Of a stretch of DNA of 42,428 nucleotides, positions 30,186 to 37,238 are shown piece after piece. The stretch comes from JBOGFI01 sp050743365 (GTDB taxonomy: Bacteria > Actinomycetota > Acidimicrobiia > IMCC26256 > JACDBD01), in contig JBOGFI010000218.1 in assembly GCA_050743365.1 (NCBI GenBank), positions 1 to 42,428 on the forward strand. The letters are read 5' to 3'. Position numbers and translations under genes: made by a program. The notes under the pieces are model-generated. The model had not been told where the DNA came from and did no database searches. It was given only the letters and a program-made list of their open reading frames with translations. How positions within the stretch are numbered: the first letter of the stretch is position 1; every line of letters starts with the position of its first letter.

Positions 30186-31940
30186 GTGGCTTCGGAGCAC
30201 GAGCGACGGCTCGGTGAGTACGAGCGCCAGGTGGGCGATCTCCAGCAGCAGCTCAAGGCGCTCGAGGAGGAGGTCGTGGTCCTCCGCCGCCGTCTCCAGG
30301 ACGCCCCGAAGCGGGTGCGCACCCTCGAGGAGCGCCTGCTCGAGACCAAGGGCCAGCTGGCCCAGGCCATGTCGCACAACGAGAAGCTCTCGGCGACGCT
30401 CCGCGAGGCACGGGAGCACATCGGCGCGCTCCGCGAGGAGGTCGAGAAGCTCACGATGCCGCCGTCGGCGTACGGCACCTTCGTGTCGGCGAACGATGAC
30501 GGCACCGTCGACGTGTTCACCGCCGGCCGGAAGATGCGCGTCGCGCTGCACCCAGAGCTCGAGCTCGACACGCTCGAGCGCGGGCAGGAGGTGGTGCTCA
30601 ACGAGTCGCTGAACGTGGTGCTCGCGCGGGGGCCGGAGATGTCCGGTGAGGTCGTGACGCTCAAAGAGCTTCTGGGCGAGGGCAAGCGCGCCCTCGTGCT
30701 CGGCCGCGCCGACGAGGAGCGGGTGTGCGAGCTCGCGTCGACGCTGATCGGTGAGCCTCTCCGCGCCGGTGACCACCTCCTGCTCGAGAACCGTTCCGGC
30801 CTGATCGTCGAGCGCCTGCCCCGCCCGGAGGTCGAGGAGCTGGTGCTCGAAGAGGTGCCCGATGTCACGTACGCGGACGTGGGGGGGCTCGACGACCAGA
30901 TCGACCAGATCCAGGACGCGGTGGAATTGCCGTACCTCTACGCCGACCTCTTCCAGGAGCATCGGCTCCAGCCCCCCAAGGGCATCCTCCTCTACGGACC
31001 GCCTGGCTGCGGCAAGACCCTGATCGCCAAGGCGGTCGCGAACTCGCTCGCCAAGCGGGTGGCCGAGAAGACCGGCAGCGACACCACCCGCTCGTACTTC
31101 CTGAACATCAAGGGCCCGGAGCTGCTCAACAAGTACGTGGGCGAGACCGAGCGCCAGATCCGGCTGATCTTCCAGCGGGCGCGGGAGAAGTCGGAGGAGG
31201 GTGTGCCGGTCATCGTGTTCTTCGACGAGATGGACTCGCTGTTCCGTACCCGCGGCACCGGCATCTCGTCCGACATCGAGAGCACGATCGTTCCGCAGCT
31301 TCTCGCCGAGATCGACGGCGTCGAGAGCTTGAAGAACGTGATCGTGATCGGCGCCTCCAACCGTGAGGACCTCATCGACCCCGCCATCCTCCGGCCCGGT
31401 CGCCTCGACGTGAAGATCAAGATCGAGCGTCCCGACGCCGACAGCGCCCGCCAGATCTTCGCCCGCTACCTGACCGTCGAGCTGCCGGTCGCAGAGGAGG
31501 AGTCGAAGCGGCACCGCGGCCCCGAGGGTGCGGTGGAAGCCATGATCGACGCGGCGGTCGAGCGGATGTACGACTCCGACGAGGCCAACCGCTTCCTGGA
31601 GGTGACCTACCAGAACGGCGACAAGGAGATCCTGTACTTCCGGGACTTCGCGTCGGGTGCGATGATCGAGAACATCGTGCGACGGTCGAAGAAGCTGTCG
31701 ATCAAGCGGCAGATCTCGGGTGGGAAGCGTGGGATCAGCACCGACGACTTGGTCGGCTCGATCCGCCAGGAGTTCAAAGAGCACGAGGACCTGCCGAACA
31801 CGACGAACCCCGACGACTGGGCCAAGATCTCGGGGAAGAAGGGCGAGCGGATCGTCTTCGTGCGCACGCTGCTCGGCGAGGGCGACGAGGCGCACGGCGG
31901 CCGTCAGATCGAGCGCGTCACCACCGGCCAGTACCTCTAG
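30186..31940 (+). CDS. arc: Proteasome-associated AAA ATPase (ARC/Mpa)
   Basis: 584 residues. A long N-terminal coiled coil (about 1-90) recruits pupylated proteins; two OB-fold segments follow (about 95-215); the AAA domain has Walker A GPPGCGKT (271-278) and Walker B VIVFFDEMD (342-350). The chain ends TTGQYL, the GQYL tail whose penultimate Tyr docks into the proteasome alpha ring to open the gate. The hexamer unfolds Pup-tagged substrates and threads them into PrcBA. GTG 30186 is chosen because the coiled coil starts there and GGAGG is 9 nt upstream. Confidence 0.97.
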   Translation: MASEHERRLGEYERQVGDLQQQLKALEEEVVVLRRRLQDAPKRVRTLEERLLETKGQLAQAMSHNEKLSATLREAREHIGALREEVEKLTMPPSAYGTFVSANDDGTVDVFTAGRKMRVALHPELELDTLERGQEVVLNESLNVVLARGPEMSGEVVTLKELLGEGKRALVLGRADEERVCELASTLIGEPLRAGDHLLLENRSGLIVERLPRPEVEELVLEEVPDVTYADVGGLDDQIDQIQDAVELPYLYADLFQEHRLQPPKGILLYGPPGCGKTLIAKAVANSLAKRVAEKTGSDTTRSYFLNIKGPELLNKYVGETERQIRLIFQRAREKSEEGVPVIVFFDEMDSLFRTRGTGISSDIESTIVPQLLAEIDGVESLKNVIVIGASNREDLIDPAILRPGRLDVKIKIERPDADSARQIFARYLTVELPVAEEESKRHRGPEGAVEAMIDAAVERMYDSDEANRFLEVTYQNGDKEILYFRDFASGAMIENIVRRSKKLSIKRQISGGKRGISTDDLVGSIRQEFKEHEDLPNTTNPDDWAKISGKKGERIVFVRTLLGEGDEAHGGRQIERVTTGQYL

Positions 31941-31944
31941 CCTG

Positions 31945-31978
31945 GTCGCGCTCGCTCGGCGGCAGGGTACCTGGCACC
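31945..31978. repeat. 23-base exact repeat copy 2 followed by GGTACCTGGCACC element
   Basis: 31945-31967 equals 16364-16386. The adjoining GGTACCTGGCACC (31966-31978) closely matches GGTTACCTGGCACC at 11954-11967 in the tkt promoter. AGGGT and ACCCT arms (31964-31968, 31976-31980) could form a weak hairpin behind arc. Located in the 112-base arc-dop gap, which otherwise holds only the dop promoter. Confidence 0.45.
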
Positions 31979-32040
31979 CTCGGTCGGCTCACTGACCGAC
32001 CTGGGGTTTTGCCAGCACCTGAACGCGCAGAGCACAGGGG

Positions 32041-32046
32041 TAGGCT
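32041..32046 (+). promoter_or_regulatory. Predicted -10 box for dop
   Basis: TAGGCT, then 6 nt and GTG 32053. It predicts a leaderless dop transcript independent of arc. No convincing -35 box is seen. Confidence 0.5.
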
Positions 32047-32052
32047 GACCGC

Positions 32053-33540
32053 GTGGCAGTGCCCAAGGTCTGCGGAATCGAAACCGAGTACGGCGTCGCG
32101 CTGCGGGGCGCGGCCGACGCCAACCCGGTCCTCGCGTCCTCGATGCTGATCAACGGGTACGTCGAGCACCGCAAGGTCGGCTGGGACTTCGATGACGAGT
32201 CACCCGGCCGCGACGCGCGGGGCTTCGCACGTGAGGGGTCGTCGCCGCCCGAGATCGAGACGCACCTCGTGAACACGGTGCTGACGAACGGCGCGCGCTA
32301 CTACGTCGACCATGCCCACCCCGAGTACTCGACCCCGGAGTGCGCCGACGCGCTGGAGCTCGTGTGCGTCGACAAGGCGGGGGAGCGGATCCTGGCCCGC
32401 TCGATGCAGGCGGCGCGGCGCCTCCTCGGCCCGGGGCAGGAGGTCGTCGTCTACAAGAACAACTCCGACGGCAAGGGCAACTCGTACGGCTGCCACGAGA
32501 ACTACCTGGTCGACCGGGCGGTGCCGTTCGCCGCGCTCGTTCGCCACCTGCTGCCGTGGTTCGTCACCCGACAGGTGTTCACGGGCGCCGGCAAGGTCGG
32601 GGGCGAGAACGGCACCGGCGTGACCGGCTACCAGCTCAGCCAGCGGGCCGACTTCTTCGAGGAGGAGGTCGGGCTCGAGACGACGCTGAAGCGCCCGATC
32701 GTCAATACCCGCGACGAGCCCCACGCGGACCCACAGAAGTACCGGCGCCTGCACGTGATCGTCGGCGACGCCAACCTGTGCGAGGTGGCGACGTTCCTCA
32801 AGGTCGGCACCACCGCGATCGTGCTGGCGATGATCGAGGACGACTTCATCGACAAAGACTGCTCGATCGTCACGCCGGTGGCGGCCATGCGCACGGTCTC
32901 GCACGACCCGACGTGCCGGGCGACGATCGAGCTCGCCGAGGGTGGGCGTACCACCGCCATCGAGCTGCAGTGGGAGTTCCTGCGGCTGGCCCGGAAATAC
33001 GCCGACGAGACCGGGTTGAACGTGTGCGGCGGCGAAGACGTCGGCGAGATGGTCCTCGACCGGTGGGAGGCGACCCTCGCGGCCCTCGAGCGCGACCCGG
33101 CCACCCTCGACGGCCGCCTCGACTGGGTCACGAAGCTGGCGCTGCTCGAGGCCTACCGCGAGCGTGACGGCATCGCATGGGACGACCCGAAGCTCGCGCT
33201 GCTCGACCTCCAGTACCACGACGTGCGCCCCGAGCGTTCCTTGTACGAGCGGCTCGTGCGGGCGGGTAAGGTCGAGGGGCTGGTCAAGGAGGCTGACGTG
33301 ACGACCGCTATGACCGAACCGCCTGCGAGCACGCGGGCCTACTTCCGCGGGCAGTGCCTCTCCCGCTGGCCCGACGCGGTGGTGGCCGCCAACTGGGACA
33401 GCCTCATCCTCGACGTGGGCAGCGACCCGCTGCGGCGCATCCCCATGATGGAGCCGTTGCGGGGAACGCGTGAACACGTGGAGTCGTTGTTCGAGGAGTG
33501 CACGACGCCGGCCGAGCTCGTCGCCCGGCTGGCGTCCTAG
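32053..33540 (+). CDS. dop: Depupylase/Pup deamidase
   Basis: 495 residues of the carboxylate-amine ligase family related to glutamine synthetase. GIETEYG near residue 8-14 provides the Glu that binds Mg-ATP; YVDHAHPEYSTPE contains the catalytic Asp (Asp86). The stretch from about 40 to 78 is the Dop-specific loop absent from PafA. KNNSDGKGNSYGCHENYL and RRLHVIVGDANLCEVATFLKVGT are shared with PafA. Dop deamidates the C-terminal Gln of Pup to Glu and removes Pup from substrates. Pup here ends GGQ, so this activity is required. The pup gene follows by 27 nt. Confidence 0.97.
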   Translation: MAVPKVCGIETEYGVALRGAADANPVLASSMLINGYVEHRKVGWDFDDESPGRDARGFAREGSSPPEIETHLVNTVLTNGARYYVDHAHPEYSTPECADALELVCVDKAGERILARSMQAARRLLGPGQEVVVYKNNSDGKGNSYGCHENYLVDRAVPFAALVRHLLPWFVTRQVFTGAGKVGGENGTGVTGYQLSQRADFFEEEVGLETTLKRPIVNTRDEPHADPQKYRRLHVIVGDANLCEVATFLKVGTTAIVLAMIEDDFIDKDCSIVTPVAAMRTVSHDPTCRATIELAEGGRTTAIELQWEFLRLARKYADETGLNVCGGEDVGEMVLDRWEATLAALERDPATLDGRLDWVTKLALLEAYRERDGIAWDDPKLALLDLQYHDVRPERSLYERLVRAGKVEGLVKEADVTTAMTEPPASTRAYFRGQCLSRWPDAVVAANWDSLILDVGSDPLRRIPMMEPLRGTREHVESLFEECTTPAELVARLAS

Positions 33541-33567
33541 GGCGTAGCCAGGAGACCACGGAGCGTC

Positions 33568-33762
33568 ATGCCCGAGCGGGAGCGCAAGCAGAAGCCGGCG
33601 CCGAAGGAGCGCACCGAGGAGTCCGAGGACCTCCCCGCGCCTGCGAAGCAGGCCGAGAAGCTCAAGGAGGAGCTGGACGATCTCCTCGATGAGATCGACA
33701 CGGTGCTGGAAGACAACGCGGAGGACTTTGTTCGGAATTACGTGCAAAAGGGAGGCCAGTAG
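33568..33762 (+). CDS. pup: Prokaryotic ubiquitin-like protein Pup
   Basis: 64 residues, hydrophilic and disordered at the N-terminus, with a helical Arc-binding segment (AEKLKEELDDLLDEIDTVLEDNAEDFVRNYVQKGGQ). The GGQ ending must be deamidated to GGE by Dop before PafA links it to lysines. GGAG lies about 9 nt upstream of ATG 33568. The stop codon is part of a perfect inverted repeat (33760-33773). The usual partner prcB does not follow directly: an HNH gene and a small ORF intervene. Confidence 0.97.
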   Translation: MPERERKQKPAPKERTEESEDLPAPAKQAEKLKEELDDLLDEIDTVLEDNAEDFVRNYVQKGGQ

Positions 33763-33773
33763 AACGAGTTCTA
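33760..33773. repeat. Perfect inverted repeat at the pup stop codon
   Basis: TAGAACGAGTTCTA: 6-base arms around 2 bases, starting with the pup TAG. Too tight a loop for a stable RNA hairpin, so a dimeric protein site is more likely if it is functional. It resembles but does not match a LexA box (GAAC and GTTC are 2, not 4, bases apart). Confidence 0.35.
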
Positions 33774-33836
33774 GTGACCCAGCAGAGGCGTGCGCCCGCC
33801 ACGATGGCGAGCGCTGTTGTTGTCACACTGTGTTCG

Positions 33837-33842
33837 TAGAAT
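33837..33842 (+). promoter_or_regulatory. Predicted -10 box for the HNH endonuclease gene
   Basis: TAGAAT, a near-consensus -10, 6 nt before ATG 33849. TGTCACAC lies just upstream (33821-33828) and recurs at 34398-34405 at the end of the same gene. Confidence 0.45.
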
Positions 33843-33848
33843 CGGGAC

Positions 33849-34418
33849 ATGAAGCGCTGTCCGGGCTGCGGCGAGGCGAAGCCGTTGGAGAGCTTCTATC
33901 GGGATAACGCAGCCAGAGACGGCCGTCGCCCGGCTTGCAAGGTCTGCGAGAGCGCTCGTCGCAAGCACTGGTATCAAGCGAATCGTGAGCGGGCTATAGC
34001 AAGAGTGGTCGCGTGGCAGCGCTCGAACCGCGAGCAGTACAACGCTAGGCAGCGCGAGTACAAGAGCGCGCACCGAAACGAGGAGCGTGCCGCACACCTG
34101 AGCCGCAAGTTCGGCCTAACGCTTGACGAGTTCGATGCCTTGCTTCAGGGCCAGCGCGGAGTATGCGGGATCTGCGGAGCGCGTGCGACCGAGAAGGTCA
34201 GCCTCCACGTCGACCACGACCACGAAACCGGCGTGGTGCGAGGAGTGCTCTGTGTTCGCTGCAATAACGGACTCGGCCAGTTCAAGGAGTCGTTTCGCCT
34301 CATGTCGCGCGCGGCCGACTACGTCGACTCCGGCGGTTTCGTGAATTCCGGCGTCGCCGCGCTCCGGCAAGAGGCCCGCACCCGCGCCCTCGAGTTGTGT
34401 CACACGCTCGTGGCGTAG
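33849..34418 (+). CDS. Endonuclease VII-like HNH nuclease
   Basis: 189 residues. N-terminal CPGCG and CKVC form one zinc site; the core has CGICGARATEKVSLHVDHDHETGVVRGVLCVRCNNGLGQFKES, with the HVDHDH catalytic histidines and CxxC pairs of the recombination endonuclease VII (PF02945) family, common in phages and as free-standing homing-type nucleases. Codons such as AGA, ATA, CAA and many A/T third positions differ from the GC-rich neighbours, which suggests recent transfer. It interrupts the normally contiguous pup-prcB-prcA order. Leaderless-type promoter upstream. No link to proteasome function is expected. Confidence 0.88.
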   Translation: MKRCPGCGEAKPLESFYRDNAARDGRRPACKVCESARRKHWYQANRERAIARVVAWQRSNREQYNARQREYKSAHRNEERAAHLSRKFGLTLDEFDALLQGQRGVCGICGARATEKVSLHVDHDHETGVVRGVLCVRCNNGLGQFKESFRLMSRAADYVDSGGFVNSGVAALRQEARTRALELCHTLVA

Positions 34419-34421
34419 GCT
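34416..34421 (+). promoter_or_regulatory. Predicted -10 box for the small basic ORF
   Basis: TAGGCT starting in the HNH stop codon region, 6 nt before ATG 34428. TTGTGT at 34395-34400 is a possible -35 at 15-nt spacing. Confidence 0.4.
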
Positions 34422-34427
34422 TCCTGC

Positions 34428-34631
34428 ATGACCTTTCCGGGGCTTCCGGCGGGCCCGGGGCCGCTGCCGGGGAACGTGACGGGGGAGTACGCCCGGGCGC
34501 GCGCCGAGGGTGCGGCCGCCGAGCACCGGATCCCGTCGGCCGAGGTGCTGCGGGGTCTCGACGACGCGCGCGGGGTGCGACGACTGCGCCGCCGGCTGCG
34601 GTTCTGGCGCTTTCTGCGCCGCGTCCGCTGA
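34428..34631 (+). CDS. Small Pro/Gly- and Arg-rich protein (67 aa), unknown
   Basis: Begins MTFPGLPAGPGPLPGNVTGEYARARAEG and ends with a strongly basic helix, RRLRRRLRFWRFLRRVR. Third codon positions are nearly all G or C, as in resident genes and unlike the HNH gene before it. The leaderless-type promoter and its place 28 bases before prcB support a real gene. No signal peptide; the basic tail could bind membrane or nucleic acid. No family recognised. Confidence 0.55.
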   Translation: MTFPGLPAGPGPLPGNVTGEYARARAEGAAAEHRIPSAEVLRGLDDARGVRRLRRRLRFWRFLRRVR

Positions 34632-34644
34632 CGGAGGCCCCGTG

Positions 34645-34650
34645 TAGGCT
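34645..34650 (+). promoter_or_regulatory. Predicted -10 box for prcBA
   Basis: TAGGCT, 9 nt before ATG 34660 of prcB. It would let prcBA be transcribed independently of pup, which is separated by the inserted genes. Confidence 0.45.
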
Positions 34651-34659
34651 CGCTCGACG

Positions 34660-35475
34660 ATGACCGAGCCCCCGCTTCCCGTGTTCGGGCCCGGTGTCGA
34701 CCCGGGCCCGTCGTTCGTCGAGCTGCTTCGCCGAATGTCGCCGCCCGCAGCCCCCGGCGTCGCCCCCACGGCTTCCCAGGCCCCTGCGATCGAGGTGACC
34801 CAGGCAACGACGGTGCTCGCCATCCGCTACGGCGGTGGTGTGGTGATGGCAGGCGACCGGCGGGCGACGGCGGGCTTCGCGATCGCCAGCCGTCGCATCG
34901 AGAAGGTGTTCCCGGCCGACGACCACTCCGGCATCGCCATCGCGGGGGCGGCGGGGCCGTCGGTCGACATGGTGCGGCTGTTCCAGGTGCAGCTGGAGCA
35001 CTACGAGAAGATCGAAGGCGAGCGGCTCTCGCTCGAGGGCAAGGCCAACCAGCTCGCCCAACTGGTGAAGGCGAACCTTCCGGCGGCGATGCAGGGCTTC
35101 GTGGTCGTACCCCTCTTCGCCGGCTACGACCGGCGCCGGCAGCGAGGACGCGTGTTCAGTTACGACGTCACCGGCGGGAAGTACGAGGAGACCGACTTCC
35201 AGGCCCATGGCTCCGGCGGCGTGCACGCCCGCAACTGGATCAAGGCCACCTGGCACGACGGCATGACTGCCAACGACGCGGTCGAGCTCGCACTGCGGGC
35301 GCTGTTCGCCGCCGCCGACGAGGACGCCGCCACCGGCGGGCCCGACCTCGTGCGCCGCATCTTCCCCACGATGGCGGTCATCGAGGCCGACGGCTTCCGG
35401 ACCCTCCCCGACGACGACGTGGAGCAGAGGGCCGAGGCGCTGAGAGGCGGGCGGGAGGAGGGATCCGGGCTGTGA
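34660..35475 (+). CDS. prcB: Proteasome subunit beta
   Basis: 271 residues. A 49-residue propeptide precedes TTVLAIRYGGGVVMAGDRRAT, so autocleavage between Ala49 and Thr50 exposes Thr50 as the N-terminal nucleophile. The residue before Thr is Ala instead of the Gly seen in Mycobacterium. Downstream blocks include LEHYEKIEGERLSLEGKANQLAQ, AAMQGFVVVPLFAGYD and the highly conserved ATGGPDLVRRIFPTMAVI. Two heptameric beta rings form the proteolytic chamber. The stop overlaps prcA's GTG as GTGA. Confidence 0.97.
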   Translation: MTEPPLPVFGPGVDPGPSFVELLRRMSPPAAPGVAPTASQAPAIEVTQATTVLAIRYGGGVVMAGDRRATAGFAIASRRIEKVFPADDHSGIAIAGAAGPSVDMVRLFQVQLEHYEKIEGERLSLEGKANQLAQLVKANLPAAMQGFVVVPLFAGYDRRRQRGRVFSYDVTGGKYEETDFQAHGSGGVHARNWIKATWHDGMTANDAVELALRALFAAADEDAATGGPDLVRRIFPTMAVIEADGFRTLPDDDVEQRAEALRGGREEGSGL

Positions 35476-36155
35476 CCATGCCCTTCTACGTCTCGCCCGA
35501 GCAGGTGATGAAGGACCGGGCCGACTACGCCCGCAAGGGAATTGCCCGGGGCCGCAGCACCGTCGCGCTCGAATCGGCCGACGGCATCGTGATCGTGGCC
35601 GAGAACCCGTCGCGCACGCTGTTCAAGATCAGTGAGATCTACGACCGGATCGCGTTCGCGGGGGTCGGCAAGTACAACGAGTTCGAGATGCTGAAGATCG
35701 CCGGCGTCCGCCACGCCGACCTCAAGGGCTATTCGTACTCGCGCGAGGACGTGAACGCTCGCTCCCTCGCCAACGCCTACGCGCAGACCCTCGGTCAGGT
35801 GTTCACGCACGAGATGAAGCCCTACGAAGTCGAGATCCTGGTGGCGCAGGTCGGCGACGTAGCCGCCGACGACGAGCTGTTCCACATCCTCTACGACGGC
35901 ACGGTGATGGACGAGGAGGGCTTCACCGTCCTCGGCGGGCAGGCCGACTCGATCGCCGACGCCGTCAGCAGCCGCTACGAGGCCGGGCTCGATCGGCGTG
36001 CGGCGGTGCGGCTGGGCGCGTCGGTGCTCCCGGGCACCGATCAGGAGGCGCTGCCGGCAGGTCAGCTCGAGGTGGCGGTGCTCGACCGGGCGCCCGAGGG
36101 GCGGGCCTTCCGACGCATCAAGGGGAGTGACCTCGAGGCGCTGCTCGCCGGCTGA
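35472..36155 (+). CDS. prcA: Proteasome subunit alpha
   Basis: 227 residues. MPFYVSPEQVMKDRADYARKGIARG is the N-terminal gate region of actinobacterial alpha subunits, followed by VIVAENPSRTLFKISEIYDRIAFAGVGKYNEFE and QTLGQVFTHEMKPYEVEILVAQVG. There is no N-terminal Thr, so it is the structural outer ring that binds Arc's GQYL tail. GTG 35472 is chosen because AGGAGGG lies 9 nt upstream; ATG 35478 is a possible alternative. Overlaps prcB by 4 bases. Confidence 0.97.
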   Translation: MTMPFYVSPEQVMKDRADYARKGIARGRSTVALESADGIVIVAENPSRTLFKISEIYDRIAFAGVGKYNEFEMLKIAGVRHADLKGYSYSREDVNARSLANAYAQTLGQVFTHEMKPYEVEILVAQVGDVAADDELFHILYDGTVMDEEGFTVLGGQADSIADAVSSRYEAGLDRRAAVRLGASVLPGTDQEALPAGQLEVAVLDRAPEGRAFRRIKGSDLEALLAG

Positions 36156-36165
36156 GCCCCATCGT

Positions 36166-36507
36166 TTAGTCGCGCAAGTACCAGGCGACCGGTGCCAGCG
36201 CGGCGGCTACCAGCACCGCCAACGCCGCCCACCGGGCGAACCGCCCCCGGGTCCGGGCCGGGCCACCCCACTCGCGGGGCGCGGCCAGGGCCGCGTCCAT
36301 CTCGTCGACCAGGAGCACCAGGCGCGCCTCGTCCATCTGGTCCGCGCGCACGAACACGTCGACGCGGGCCATGTCGCCCACCGTCAGGACGTACGGGCCG
36401 TCGACGGCGCCGCGGAGCTCGACGTCGATGCCCTCGGAGTGCAGCCGGGCCTCGAGCACCCGCGCCGAGAAGGTGCCGCTCACCCAGGTCAGACGCTCCA
36501 TCGCCAC
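36166..36507 (-). CDS. DUF2007-like protein with C-terminal membrane helix
   Basis: 113 residues. The N-terminal part, ERLTWVSGTFSARVLEARLHSEGIDVELRG, and VDVFVRADQMDEARLVLLVDEMD follow the ferredoxin-like DUF2007 (putative signal-transducing) pattern: move between sequence regions with a DxxxA helix near the end. A single helix, FARWAALAVLVAAALAPVAWYL, anchors the C-terminus. GTG 36507 is chosen because TAGGAT lies 8 nt upstream; ATG 36501 is the alternative. It lies opposite to the proteasome genes and converges on prcA. Function unknown. Confidence 0.7.
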   Translation of the reverse strand: MAMERLTWVSGTFSARVLEARLHSEGIDVELRGAVDGPYVLTVGDMARVDVFVRADQMDEARLVLLVDEMDAALAAPREWGGPARTRGRFARWAALAVLVAAALAPVAWYLRD

Positions 36508-36515
36508 GATGTGTG

Positions 36516-36521
36516 ATCCTA
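36516..36521 (-). promoter_or_regulatory. Predicted -10 box for the DUF2007-like gene
   Basis: Minus-strand TAGGAT followed by 8 nt and GTG 36507, favouring that start over ATG 36501. Confidence 0.4.
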
Positions 36522-36577
36522 CGACCAACGTGCGCGACCCTCGGCGGTTGCGCGCGCTCGGGTGTGCGACGCGGCAC

Positions 36578-36583
36578 TACGCT
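36578..36583 (+). promoter_or_regulatory. Predicted -10 box for the secreted protein gene
   Basis: TACGCT about 27 nt before ATG 36611. The leader carries an A-rich then G-rich Shine-Dalgarno stretch just before the start, so this message would have a short leader. Confidence 0.35.
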
Positions 36584-36610
36584 TCGCGCGCCGTCCAAAG
36601 GGGGGGCCTC

Positions 36611-37198
36611 ATGCCGAAGCTGTCCCGGTCGCTCGTCGTGCTCGCCGCGGGTGCCGCTCTGCTCGCGGCGGGATTCCCCGCGAAGACGGTCCCGCCGGAG
36701 CGGTTCGCGAAGTCGATCTGCACCACCGTGACCGACTGGATCGACGAGATCGTCGAGCTGGGTGGCGACTACGACGGCCAAGTCGGGTCGACGCCGGATC
36801 TCGACGAGCGCAAGGACCTGACCATCGAGTTCCTCGATGGCGCGCTCGACAGCACCGACACGTTGATCAGGCGCGTCAAGAAGGCCGGAAAGCCCGACGT
36901 CGACGATGGCAAGGCGGTCGTGAAGGTGTACAGGACGGGGTTCCGGGACGCGAGGGACGTGCTCGAAGAGGCGGCCGCGGAGGCCGAGGACTTGCGTACC
37001 GGCGACGAGGGCGAGTTCCAGGCCGCGTTGGCCGAGCTCGGGACCGCGGTCGAGGAGGGGTTCGCCGACGTGGGCGACGCCATCTCGCGGGCGGAGCAGG
37101 ACTTCGATCGGGAGCTTCGCGCGGCGTTCGAGGACGAGCCCGCTTGCGCCGAGCTCGCCAACGTGACCGGCGAGGTCGGGGGAGGCGGCGGGGCCTGA
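36611..37198 (+). CDS. Secreted or membrane-anchored helical protein, unknown function (195 aa)
   Basis: Starts MPKLSRSLVVLAAGAALLAAGF, a clear Sec signal peptide or anchor, without a lipobox cysteine. The mature part is acidic and mostly helical (DTLIRRVKKAGKPDV, ARDVLEEAAAEAEDL, VGDAISRAEQDFDRELRAAF) with two cysteines, in SICTTV and PACAEL, at opposite ends that could pair. It ends in a glycine run. A strong G-rich Shine-Dalgarno precedes ATG 36611. It lies between prcA and pafA but nothing ties it to the proteasome. No family recognised. Confidence 0.8.
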   Translation: MPKLSRSLVVLAAGAALLAAGFPAKTVPPERFAKSICTTVTDWIDEIVELGGDYDGQVGSTPDLDERKDLTIEFLDGALDSTDTLIRRVKKAGKPDVDDGKAVVKVYRTGFRDARDVLEEAAAEAEDLRTGDEGEFQAALAELGTAVEEGFADVGDAISRAEQDFDRELRAAFEDEPACAELANVTGEVGGGGGA

Positions 37199-37238
37199 GG
37201 AGCCGGTGACCCTGGCTGGCAGGGGCCCTGGTTGCCGG

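Noticed and set aside
33760..33773. LexA/SOS box reading of the dyad behind pup
   Set aside because: Actinobacterial SOS boxes have GAAC and GTTC separated by four bases; here there are two.
33821..34405. TGTCACAC as target-site duplication of a transposon around the HNH gene
   Set aside because: Eight bases in a GC-rich window with no terminal inverted repeats or transposase is weak; kept only as a supporting remark.
34300..35256. Minus-strand open frame of about 318 codons across the small ORF and prcB
   Set aside because: Opposite to prcB, whose catalytic features are complete; the translation is Arg/Gly/Ala rich without any motif.
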